6,997 bases of DNA from Limisphaerales bacterium. Lineage in GTDB: Bacteria; Verrucomicrobiota; Verrucomicrobiae; Limisphaerales; UBA11358. The translations under genes and the position numbers were made by a program. The stretch's first letter is position 1. Each line of letters opens with the position of its first letter. The stretch is taken from contig PLZL01000097.1 of the NCBI GenBank assembly GCA_003152145.1, forward strand, positions 4,779 through 11,775, given 5' to 3'. This document shows positions 1 through 6,997 of the stretch, piece by piece. A model generated the notes under the pieces. That model saw only the letters and a list, made by a program, of their open reading frames with translations, searched no databases and was not told the DNA's origin.

Positions 1-1
1 T

Positions 2-1664
<1,663 letters not shown>

Positions 1665-1955
1665 GCGAGCGTTCTTGTCGCGCCTTCGGCACGACGGAGG
1701 CGGTTGTGTGCGAAGCCCCAACCGCAGGTGCCGGCGCACGGCCACCGCCTTCGCAGGCCGCGCTTAACCTTTCCAACCGTCTCCCGTTTTCCCCGCGCTG
1801 CATCATCAACCTCTGCCGATCTCGGGGCGTCCGCGTTTCGCTCGCACAGGCACTTCCATCAAGCATGACTTGGGTGTAGATTCTAGCGTAGTGGAAATGT
1901 GGTGCGGGTTGAATCTGGTTCGGCGCTTAGCCACCCGGACCAACCAACACGAAAA
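1665..1955. other. 291-bp intergenic region before the AmmeMemoRadiSam genes
   Basis: No convincing gene is seen in this stretch. It presumably holds the end of the oxidoreductase transcript and the promoter of the downstream operon. A small imperfect hairpin (1677-1695) follows the stop codon but has no T-run. A C/T-rich segment at 1766-1798 recurs at 5235-5267. A TAGATT box at 1877-1882 is a possible -10 but lacks a matching -35. The AmmeMemo frame is open back to a GTG at 1899. Confidence 0.5.
1766..1798 (+). repeat. Copy 1 of a 33-bp dispersed pyrimidine-rich repeat
   Basis: By hand alignment this segment matches 5235-5267 at about 26 of 33 positions. The last 18 bases, beginning CTCCCGTTTT, differ at one base only. 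Both copies lie in non-coding DNA downstream of a + strand gene. It could be a decayed repeat family or chance similarity. Confidence 0.3.
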
Positions 1956-3347
1956 ATGAACAAGTCCGAAGGCCAAGTCATCATTGCGGTGTTGATGCCG
2001 CACGCGCCAGTGTTGGTGCCCGCGGTCGGCGGAAAGCGCGGCAACCGAGCTGGTGCATCCGTCGGCGCGATGGCCGAGGCAGCCCGGCGGGTCGTCAGGG
2101 CCAGGCCGGAGACAGTCGTGCTCGTTTCGCCGCACACGCCACGGCGCCAGGGGGCTTTCGCGATTTGGGCGGGAGGGCGGATCAGTGGTTCGCTGTTCCA
2201 GTTCGGCGCGCCGGCGGCGGCTGTGGATTTGCCCGCCGACGAACCCCTCGCCGCGACCACTGCGGAGGAGGCGGAATCACGCAGCTTAAAAATCTGGTGG
2301 CTGCGCGATGCGGAGCTGGATCATGGCGCGACCGTTCCTCTGTGGCACTTGGCTGATGCCGGCTGGCGCGGGCCGACGGTCCTGATTGGCCTCAATTACC
2401 CGGGCGAACCGGGCTTGGTGGAATTGGGCGAGGCCATCGCCGCCGCGGCGCGACGCGCAGGCCGGCGCGTTGCCCTGGTGGCAAGCGGTGACATGAGCCA
2501 TCGCCTGCAGCCCGGCGCACCTGCGGGCTTTCATCCGCGCGCGAAGGAGTTTGATTGCGCGTTCATCGAGTGTTTGCGAGCCGGGGACTACCGCCGGTTG
2601 CTGGACTTCGATCCCGAGTTGCAGGACCTGGCAGCGGAAGACGCGGTGGACTCCACGCTCGTTGCCGCATCGGCGGTCAACTGGAACGCTGCTGGCCACG
2701 AAGTGTTGAGCTACGAAGGGCCCTTCGGCGTCGGTTACGGCGTCGCGATCCTGCATCACTCACCTCCGGAGAGCGCGTCGGCCAGCGCCCACGAGACTGG
2801 CAAACACGAAAGCGATGTCACCGAAGCCGGAAAAGCACTTTCGCAGGTGGCGCGGCGCTCGATTGAAGCTGCGTTCCGCGGCGATTCCGAAGGACCGGAC
2901 ATCCCCGCGGAGGGCATTTTGGGCGAGCGGCACGGCGTCTTCGTCACCATCCGCGGCCCGCGCCGGAAGTTGCGCGGCTGCGTCGGCACGTTGACCCCGC
3001 GCTTTGTGAACACCGCCGAGGAAACGTGGCACGTCGCGCGCGATGCCGCCTTCCGTGACGGCCGTTTTGCGCCGGTTGGCGCGCACGAATTGGAGCAGTT
3101 GCGCTTCGAGGTCAGCGTGGTTTTCCCGCTGGAGGAAGTCGCCTCGACGGCGGAATTGGACCCGCGGCGTTACGGCGTCGTGCTCGCCACCGAAGATGGT
3201 CGCAGCGGGGTGTTGCTGCCCGATGTCAAAGGCGTTGAAACGGTCGAGCAACAACTCACCGCCGCGCGGCACAAGGGAGGCATTGGCGAGTTCGAGCCGG
3301 TGCGCATCCAAAGGTTTGCCGTGAAGAAGTTCCGCGAGGAGGACTGA
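1956..3347 (+). CDS. amrA: AmmeMemoRadiSam protein A: MEMO/LigB-like domain fused to AMMECR1 domain
   Basis: This 463-aa protein has two domains. Residues ~8-268 form a LigB/MEMO-type fold like class III extradiol dioxygenase B subunits. Its expected metal-site motifs are present: MPHAP (His16), VSPHTP (His60), LDHG (His123) and SGDMSH (His182), and the domain ends in YEGPFGVGYGVA. After a charged linker (~269-290), residues ~291-460 form an AMMECR1 domain with its signature LRGCVGT (339-345). Elsewhere the MEMO and AMMECR1 parts are often separate genes (AmrB and AmrA) beside a radical SAM gene, and here that gene starts 15 bp downstream. The reaction is unknown; dioxygenase activity should not be assumed. 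The ATG at 1956 is chosen because homology starts with VIIAVLMPHAP; a GTG at 1899 would add 19 unconvincing residues. No good Shine-Dalgarno is seen. Cytoplasmic: no signal peptide. Confidence 0.92.
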   Translation: MNKSEGQVIIAVLMPHAPVLVPAVGGKRGNRAGASVGAMAEAARRVVRARPETVVLVSPHTPRRQGAFAIWAGGRISGSLFQFGAPAAAVDLPADEPLAATTAEEAESRSLKIWWLRDAELDHGATVPLWHLADAGWRGPTVLIGLNYPGEPGLVELGEAIAAAARRAGRRVALVASGDMSHRLQPGAPAGFHPRAKEFDCAFIECLRAGDYRRLLDFDPELQDLAAEDAVDSTLVAASAVNWNAAGHEVLSYEGPFGVGYGVAILHHSPPESASASAHETGKHESDVTEAGKALSQVARRSIEAAFRGDSEGPDIPAEGILGERHGVFVTIRGPRRKLRGCVGTLTPRFVNTAEETWHVARDAAFRDGRFAPVGAHELEQLRFEVSVVFPLEEVASTAELDPRRYGVVLATEDGRSGVLLPDVKGVETVEQQLTAARHKGGIGEFEPVRIQRFAVKKFREED

Positions 3348-3352
3348 AACTA

Positions 3353-3356
3353 GAGG
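3353..3356 (+). promoter_or_regulatory. Ribosome binding site (GAGG) for the radical SAM gene
   Basis: GAGG lies 6 nt before the ATG at 3363, in the 15-bp gap after the previous stop codon. It is one of the few clear Shine-Dalgarno sites in the window. It supports this ATG over the in-frame ATG at 3375, and supports translation from a shared transcript. Confidence 0.6.
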
Positions 3357-3362
3357 CTGCTC

Positions 3363-4469
3363 ATGAACTCCACGATGACCGAATCCAACCACCCCGGGCG
3401 TTGGTGGACGCTGATGGCGGACGGACGCATCGAGTGCCGCCTCTGTCCGCGCTTCTGCAAGCTCAACGAGGGCCAGCGCGGGTTCTGTTTCGTCCGCCGG
3501 CGTGCCGGCGACCAGATGGTGCTCACGACCTACGGACGCAGCAGCGGCTTCTGCGTTGATCCCATCGAGAAGAAACCGCTCAACAATTTCTATCCCGGCA
3601 CCAGCGTGCTTTCCTTCGGCACCGCCGGCTGCAATCTCGGATGCCGGTTCTGCCAGAACTGGGACATCAGCAAGGCCCGCGAGTTCGACAAACTTGCCGA
3701 CGCCGCCTCGCCCGAAATGATCGCTAATGCTGCGCAGCGGCTCGGGTGCAAGTCTGTTGCTTTCACCTACAACGACCCTGTGATCTTTGCCGAATACGCG
3801 ATTGACGTCGCCGACGCCTGCCGGGCGCGCGGCATCAAAACCGTGGCGGTCACGGCGGGCTACATGACCGACGAATCGCGGCCTGAATTTTACCGGCACA
3901 TGGACGCGGCGAATGTGGACTTGAAGGGCTTCACCGAGGAGTTCTACCGCAAGCTCTGCTTCGGCGAGCTGGCGCCCGTGCTGGAGACGCTCAAGTTTCT
4001 CAAGCGGGAGACCAACGTCTGGTTCGAAATCACCTCGCTGCTCATTCCCGGCGAGAACGACGATGAAGCGCAGTTGCATTGGGCGGCTGAATGGGTCGCC
4101 GCGAATCTCGGCCCGGATGTGCCGTGGCATTTCACCGCGTTCCATCCCGATTTCAAGATGCTCGACCACCCGCGCACGCCGCCGGCCACGCTAAAGCGGG
4201 CGCGGGAAATCGCTCTCTCCAAGGGACTCCACTATGTTTACACCGGCAATGTCCACAACCGCGTCGGTGGGAGCACCTTCTGCCCGAACTGCCGCGCGCT
4301 GTTAATCGAGCGCGACTGGTATGAGTTGGGCCGGTGGAGACTGGATGGCAATCGCTGTGCCGCCTGCGGACATTCCATTGCCGGACACTTCGACCAAACA
4401 CCGGGGCGTTGGGGCGCGCGCCGCATGTCGGTCCGGCTGGGCGACGCGACGTCTTCCCGCGCGACGTGA
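3363..4469 (+). CDS. amrS: AmmeMemoRadiSam system radical SAM enzyme
   Basis: This 368-aa protein is the radical SAM partner of the preceding gene. The radical SAM cluster motif is GCNLGCRFCQNW, with Cys90, Cys94 and Cys97 (CX3CX2C) to hold a 4Fe-4S cluster that cleaves S-adenosylmethionine to a 5'-deoxyadenosyl radical. It is preceded by DPIEKKPLNNFYPG, a hallmark of this PflA-like (COG1180) branch. An N-terminal Cys group (25, 28, 32, 42: CRLCPRFC then GFC) and a C-terminal zinc-ribbon-like pair (CPNC at 307-310, CAACGH at 332-337) are both usual in the family. They suggest extra metal sites and possibly a macromolecular substrate. ASPEMIANAAQ and FTYNDPVIFAEYA lie in the barrel, and NVHNR (~299-303) is near its end. 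The last ~25 residues are Arg-rich and poorly conserved in appearance. The substrate is unknown; protein or RNA modification is only a guess. Confidence 0.95.
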   Translation: MNSTMTESNHPGRWWTLMADGRIECRLCPRFCKLNEGQRGFCFVRRRAGDQMVLTTYGRSSGFCVDPIEKKPLNNFYPGTSVLSFGTAGCNLGCRFCQNWDISKAREFDKLADAASPEMIANAAQRLGCKSVAFTYNDPVIFAEYAIDVADACRARGIKTVAVTAGYMTDESRPEFYRHMDAANVDLKGFTEEFYRKLCFGELAPVLETLKFLKRETNVWFEITSLLIPGENDDEAQLHWAAEWVAANLGPDVPWHFTAFHPDFKMLDHPRTPPATLKRAREIALSKGLHYVYTGNVHNRVGGSTFCPNCRALLIERDWYELGRWRLDGNRCAACGHSIAGHFDQTPGRWGARRMSVRLGDATSSRAT

Positions 4470-4493
4470 TCAGCCGCAAACTGACGTGAAATT

Positions 4494-5222
4494 ATGGCGC
4501 GACATCAATCCCATCGCGGACAGGCTTCCAAGGACGAACAGCTCTTTGGCGCGCGTCAGCTTCCAATGTTGCGCCCCGCCACGCACGACCTCTGCTGGCT
4601 GCTCGACCACGGTTATGCTTCGCACTCCGCCACCGAACTCGTCGGCAATCGCCACAATCTCACGAGCCGCCAGCGCATGGCGGTGAGCCGTTGCGCCTGT
4701 TCGCTCGAAGCCGCGCAACATCGCCGGCAGCGCGAACTCGGGCCCGCAGAAGTCAGTGGCCGGGAACTTTGGCTCGACGGCTACAACGTGTTGACCGTGC
4801 TCGAAAGCGCACTCTCGGGTGGCGTGGTGCTGCCCGGTCGCGACGGTTGCTGCCGCGACATCGCCGGGATTCACCGCCGCTATCGCAAGGTGAACGAAAC
4901 CATCCCCGTCTTGCGCATGGTCGGTGAAACGGCTGCTGACTGGGGCGTGACATGTTGCCGCTGGTGGCTGGACAAACCGGTGTCAAACAGTGGACGGCTC
5001 AAGGCGCTCATCCATGAAACGGCGGCCGCCGCCGGATGGAACATGACGGTGGAGTTGGTTTTCAATCCCGACCGCGTTCTTTGGGAGAGCGGGCAGGTCA
5101 TTGCGACGTCCGACGGTGTCGTGCTGGATCGTTGCCGACAATGGGTGAATTTGACCCGACACATCATCTTCGAACGCATCCCGCAAGCGCGAGTGGTGGA
5201 TTTGTCACCAAGCGAGGGTTGA
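4494..5222 (+). CDS. DUF434/COG2454-type protein of unknown function
   Basis: This 242-aa protein resembles the DUF434 family followed by a DUF5616-like C-terminal part. The DUF434 region spans ~24-80 (LRPATHDLCWLLDHGY, ELVGNRHNLTSRQRMAVSRC). The C-terminal part carries WLDGYNVLTVLESAL (93-107), GRDGCCRDIAGIHRRYRKV (115-133), LDKPVSNSGRLKALI (159-173), ELVFNPD (187-193) and ATSDGVVLDRC (204-214). An early DGxN motif followed by later conserved acidic residues resembles the layout of NYN/PIN-like RNases. This is a visual analogy, not a proven fold. It is probably soluble and cytoplasmic. The start is 24 bp after the radical SAM stop on the same strand, so co-transcription is likely. The ATG at 4494 gives a plausible N-terminus; ATG 4566 would begin right at the domain. 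No strong Shine-Dalgarno is visible. Confidence 0.85.
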   Translation: MARHQSHRGQASKDEQLFGARQLPMLRPATHDLCWLLDHGYASHSATELVGNRHNLTSRQRMAVSRCACSLEAAQHRRQRELGPAEVSGRELWLDGYNVLTVLESALSGGVVLPGRDGCCRDIAGIHRRYRKVNETIPVLRMVGETAADWGVTCCRWWLDKPVSNSGRLKALIHETAAAAGWNMTVELVFNPDRVLWESGQVIATSDGVVLDRCRQWVNLTRHIIFERIPQARVVDLSPSEG

Positions 5223-5234
5223 ACAGACGCGCTC

Positions 5235-5267
5235 AATTTTTCCGGCCCACTCCCGTTTTTCCCGCGC
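5235..5267 (+). repeat. Copy 2 of a 33-bp dispersed pyrimidine-rich repeat
   Basis: Counterpart of 1766-1798. The most conserved part is 5250-5267. It lies between the convergent DUF434 and hypothetical genes, directly before a small hairpin. Confidence 0.3.
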
Positions 5268-5268
5268 G

Positions 5269-5285
5269 GCGACTCACCGGGTCGC
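5269..5285 (+). terminator. Possible terminator-like hairpin between convergent genes
   Basis: GCGACTC (5269-5275) can pair with GGGTCGC (5279-5285), a 7-bp stem with one G-U pair and a 3-nt loop. The position, 47 bp after the DUF434 stop and 23 bp before the convergent stop at 5308, suits transcript ends. There is no proper T-run on either strand, so intrinsic termination is doubtful. Confidence 0.25.
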
Positions 5286-5307
5286 GCCCCTTTACCGCTT
5301 CGAGGCC

Positions 5308-5748
5308 TCACCCGGCGTTTCCAGACCGGTTCATCAACTGGATTTTGAATTCGGTCAGTTGGTTGTCGTAGTATTCAACGGATTTAGGCGTGGTGGTGAC
5401 GGTGGAATCATAGTTCACGAGCGTGACGAGGGTGCTGTAGGTGGCCATGTCGTGAACCGGCAGCACGGCCCGGATGCCGCCGGACGGTCCCAAGCGGGAG
5501 TAGCAGTCCTGCTCGTGGATTTGCTTCACCATGATGACGCGATAACCGAGTTTGGCCAGAAACATCTGGTAGGCGTTCGTGGTGACAATGGCCGCCTGCA
5601 TCATCGGGACGGCCATGCCGAGATGGTCGAGCACGGCCTTCAGCGATTTGAATTGCTCGCGCAACAGGATGCGCTCGAACCGCTGCTGCTCGGTTTCACT
5701 GGCCGGCGGCTCGTGGGTGAGCGTCGTGGTCGCTGTTTTTTTGATCAT
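5308..5748 (-). CDS. Hypothetical protein, 146 aa
   Basis: I do not recognise this gene. The predicted protein starts with a Thr-rich polar tail (1-17). A charged helix with mild coiled-coil character follows (~18-43, ETEQQRFERILLREQFKSL then LKAVLDHLG). A compact region (~44-115) contains AVPMMQAAIVTTNAYQMFL, GYRVIMVKQIHEQDCYSRLG, GGIRAVLPVHDMATYSTL and VNYDST. It ends with a second amphipathic stretch (KSVEYYDNQLTEFKIQLM). No signal peptide or clear membrane segment is seen, and only one Cys (82). Its composition looks like a real soluble protein, while the overlapping + strand frame has the His/Arg/Gly-rich look of an antisense shadow. The ATG at 5748 sits next to an A/T-rich AAAATTTT with no Shine-Dalgarno. 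It converges with the DUF434 gene. Its upstream region carries the palindromic element at 5836-5962, which may affect its expression. Confidence 0.7.
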   Translation of the reverse strand: MIKKTATTTLTHEPPASETEQQRFERILLREQFKSLKAVLDHLGMAVPMMQAAIVTTNAYQMFLAKLGYRVIMVKQIHEQDCYSRLGPSGGIRAVLPVHDMATYSTLVTLVNYDSTVTTTPKSVEYYDNQLTEFKIQLMNRSGNAG

Positions 5749-6111
5749 AAAATTTTGGGTCGGAAACGATCCCTTGAACCGGCTCGCTGGGCGGGAACGC
5801 GGTCATTGTCGTTGATGACGGCGGGAAAGTCCATGATTCATTTCGTAGTGGTATATTTTGGAACGCCGCGCACCGTCTCGGCTCGAAGGTGACTTCCAAT
5901 TCAAACTTGCCGAGGCGGTGCTCGGCGCTCCGTTTAGGCAAACCATACCACTACCATTCATTCGCGGGCGTTGTCGCCGACGTTGGTGTAGGGGGCATTC
6001 ACCGCAGCTAGTCCGCGATTCAGAATTCCAGAAAAAAAAGCCGGAATGAGGCGGGAGCTTCAGCCATTCTTCTGTTCATTCGGTTGATTCTGTCTCAAAT
6101 TGTCCGCAAGA
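5749..6111. other. 363-bp intergenic region containing a palindromic element
   Basis: No gene can be defended here. A frame on the - strand runs from 5941 to 5696, but it reads straight through the palindrome and overlaps the start of the hypothetical gene, so it is discounted. Besides the palindrome (5836-5962) there is an A8 run at 6032-6039 without a usable stem. The 5' leader of the GH1 fragment lies at ~6060-6111. No clear promoter is seen on either strand. Confidence 0.5.
5836..5962. repeat. Large imperfect palindrome with flanking 7-bp direct repeat (MITE-like)
   Basis: The outer arms GTAGTGGTAT (5845-5854) and ATACCACTAC (5945-5954) are perfect 10-bp inverted repeats. Further in, 5860-5882 and 5909-5931 are 23-nt inverted repeats with 20 of 23 positions complementary plus one G-U pair. 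They leave a 26-nt loop that holds a small GAAG/CTTC hairpin. The heptamer ATTCATT occurs at 5836-5842 and again at 5956-5962, just outside the arms, as a target-site duplication would. No protein is encoded. This fits a miniature inverted-repeat transposable element or a REP-like palindrome. A regulatory RNA hairpin or bidirectional terminator is less likely, given the flanking repeat and the lack of T-runs. A transposase source cannot be named. Confidence 0.65.
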
Positions 6112-6318
6112 ATGGCAGGCGTTTTGAAATTTCCTGAAAGTTTCCTTTGGGGCACGGCCACCTCGCCGACGCAGGTGGAAGGCCACGTCGTCAACGAGTG
6201 GGCGGATTATGTCGCGGCAGACGGCGGGCATTTCAACGGCGAAAAACTTCCGCGCAAGATGACGCGCGTCGGAGAATTTTATCGCGACATCTGCAAGGCG
6301 CGTGAGATGGCGGCTTGA
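6112..6318 (+). pseudogene. N-terminal fragment of a family 1 glycoside hydrolase (beta-glucosidase type)
   Basis: Translation from the ATG at 6112 gives 68 residues beginning MAGVLKFPESFLWGTATSPT, followed by QVEGHVVNEWADY. This is the conserved N-terminal strand of GH1 enzymes, including the substrate-binding Q (in TQVEG) at the -1 sugar site. The similarity continues through VGEFYRDICKAREMA, where intact enzymes proceed to a G-(V/L)-NAYRFS-type strand. Here the frame hits TGA at 6316-6318. None of the other frames downstream resumes GH1 sequence, and the - strand TPR gene ends only 26 bp away. Intact GH1 enzymes are ~400-500 aa with two catalytic glutamates (TxNEP, xENG), all absent, so the product cannot be active. 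It looks like a remnant cut by deletion or rearrangement at ~6311-6318, not a simple frameshift. An in-frame TTG at 6100 is an alternative start. Confidence 0.8.
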
Positions 6319-6344
6319 GCTTTTGTCCGGTTTCACGCATTTGT

Positions 6345-6997
6345 TCAGTGTAAATGGAATGGGACGCCTGCTTGGTAGAGCTTCATCTGTGATCGAATGG
6401 CATCGGCCAGTGCGGTGTTGGACTGTGTCTCGGCCAGTTGCAGGGAGCGCTGCGCGGTTTCCACCGCTTCGGGAAATCGCCCGGCCTCGGCGTAAGCAAT
6501 GGCCAAGGTGTCAAGAAAGGCCGGATTTCCATTACCCGCAAGCTGATTTGCCCGTTGGGCCAGTTCCACTGCTTTGTTGCCGTTGCGCAGCGAAGCTTGT
6601 GGACAGGCTGCCAGCACCCATGCCAGGTTATTCAGGGCTTTCGCGTAGTCGGGTCTGCTTTGCAGCGCCTGTTGGTAATGGGCGATCGCTTCGTCCGCAT
6701 TGCCCTTTTGGAACAGCGCGTTGCCAAGGTTGTAATGGGCTTCCGCGTTGTCGGGCTTGATTTGCAGCGCCCTTTGGAAATGTGCGATCGCTTCGCCCAC
6801 ATTGCCCTTTTGGAGCAGCGCGTTGCCAAGGTTGTTGTGGGCTTCCGCATAGTCGCGTTTGATTTGCAGCGCCTGTTGGAAATGAGTGATCGCTTCATCC
6901 ACACTGTCCTCTTGGAGCAGGGCATTCCCGAAGTTGTAGTGGGCTTGCGCGTCATAAGGATTGATTTGCAGCGCCTGTTGGAAATGAGTGATTGCTT
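6345..6997 (-). CDS. Tetratricopeptide repeat protein, C-terminal part (5' end outside window)
   Basis: The frame stays open to the right edge, so the protein's N-terminus is missing; 216 complete residues plus the stop are visible. It has three full or nearly full 34-residue TPR units of the form DEAIAHYQQALQ-x5-YAEAHNNLGNALxQKGN, each with the A/Y/L/G/A spacing typical of paired TPR helices. A further half unit leads into NNLAWVLAACPQ. A divergent tail follows (KAVELAQRANQL, FLDTLAIAYAEAGRFPEAV, QRSLQLAETQSN) and the protein ends KLYQAGVPFHLH. TPRs are protein-protein interaction scaffolds. In this style of bacterial protein they often follow a membrane or enzymatic N-terminal part, which cannot be seen here. 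No function can be given. The GTG at 6902 is an internal valine, not a start, because the repeats continue upstream of it. The stop at 6345 converges with the GH1 fragment. Confidence 0.9.
   Translation of the reverse strand, partial: AITHFQQALQINPYDAQAHYNFGNALLQEDSVDEAITHFQQALQIKRDYAEAHNNLGNALLQKGNVGEAIAHFQRALQIKPDNAEAHYNLGNALFQKGNADEAIAHYQQALQSRPDYAKALNNLAWVLAACPQASLRNGNKAVELAQRANQLAGNGNPAFLDTLAIAYAEAGRFPEAVETAQRSLQLAETQSNTALADAIRSQMKLYQAGVPFHLH
6661..6997 (-). repeat. 102-bp tandem DNA repeats encoding the TPR units
   Basis: The landmark TGCAGCGC (TGCA-based) recurs at 6661, 6763, 6865 and 6967 on the + strand, exactly 102 bp apart, matching the 34-codon TPR unit. The two units starting near 6665 and 6767 agree at roughly 89 of 102 positions by hand count, including long runs identical at the DNA level. 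That points to recent duplication or gene conversion. The array continues beyond the window. Confidence 0.88.

Noticed and set aside
1677..1695. Hairpin after the oxidoreductase stop codon as a terminator
   Set aside because: The stem (GTCGCGC with GCACGAC) has an internal mismatch and there is no T-run after it. It is too weak to annotate.
1866..1900. Sigma-70-like promoter for the AmmeMemoRadiSam operon
   Set aside because: TAGATT at 1877-1882 matches a -10 at four of six bases, but the sequence 17 bp upstream has no resemblance to a -35 box. Not strong enough to list.
2760..4169. Long open frame on the - strand opposite the AmmeMemo and radical SAM genes
   Set aside because: It is antisense to two genes with clear family motifs and is rich in His, Arg, Glu and Gly, as expected for a shadow frame in G+C-rich DNA. 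It shows no recognisable domain.
5359..5892. + strand open frame of 177 codons opposite the hypothetical gene
   Set aside because: Its composition (runs of Val, many HHD/RGG strings) looks antisense, and it runs into the palindromic element. The - strand reading looks like a real protein.
5696..5941. - strand open frame through the palindrome
   Set aside because: It starts inside an inverted-repeat arm, crosses the whole palindrome and overlaps the start of the 5308-5748 gene. It has no recognisable domain.
6010..6060. A8 run (6032-6039) as a - strand intrinsic terminator
   Set aside because: On the - strand the T-run is preceded by at most a 3-4 bp stem, and no - strand gene ends nearby upstream of it.

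Overview
The window is G+C-rich, densely coded bacterial DNA that looks chromosomal. The best guess for the source is a verrucomicrobial (Pedosphaera/Limisphaerales-like) bacterium. That rests on the style of the TPR protein's C-terminal tail, a Deg protease with a plant-Deg-like C-terminal domain, the fused MEMO/LigB-AMMECR1 protein, and the weak or absent Shine-Dalgarno sequences. It is an inference from family resemblance, not a database match.

Left part (1-1664, + strand): the 3' end of a Deg/HtrA-type serine protease gene, then a complete Old Yellow Enzyme of the YqjM type. A possible 9-bp stem lies just before the start codon of the second gene.

Central part (1956-5222, + strand): the core of the window, three closely spaced genes that look like one transcription unit. 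The first encodes a MEMO/LigB-like domain fused to an AMMECR1 domain. The second encodes the matching radical SAM enzyme. Together they make a complete AmmeMemoRadiSam set in two genes, a widely conserved system whose reaction is, to my knowledge, not established. The third gene, 24 bp downstream, encodes a DUF434/COG2454-type protein with an acidic motif layout that resembles NYN/PIN-like nucleases. If the four conserved parts work together, this is the best candidate here for an undescribed pathway.

Right part (5223-6997): a more fluid region. It holds an unrecognised 146-aa gene on the - strand and a large imperfect palindrome flanked by a 7-bp direct repeat, with the look of a small non-autonomous mobile element. 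Next come an N-terminal scrap of a family 1 glycoside hydrolase that stops after 68 codons, and the 3' part of a - strand TPR gene built from 102-bp tandem repeats. The GH1 scrap, the palindrome and the tandem repeats suggest past rearrangement.

No tRNA, rRNA, CRISPR array or transposase gene was seen. No strong sigma-70-type promoter could be defended.
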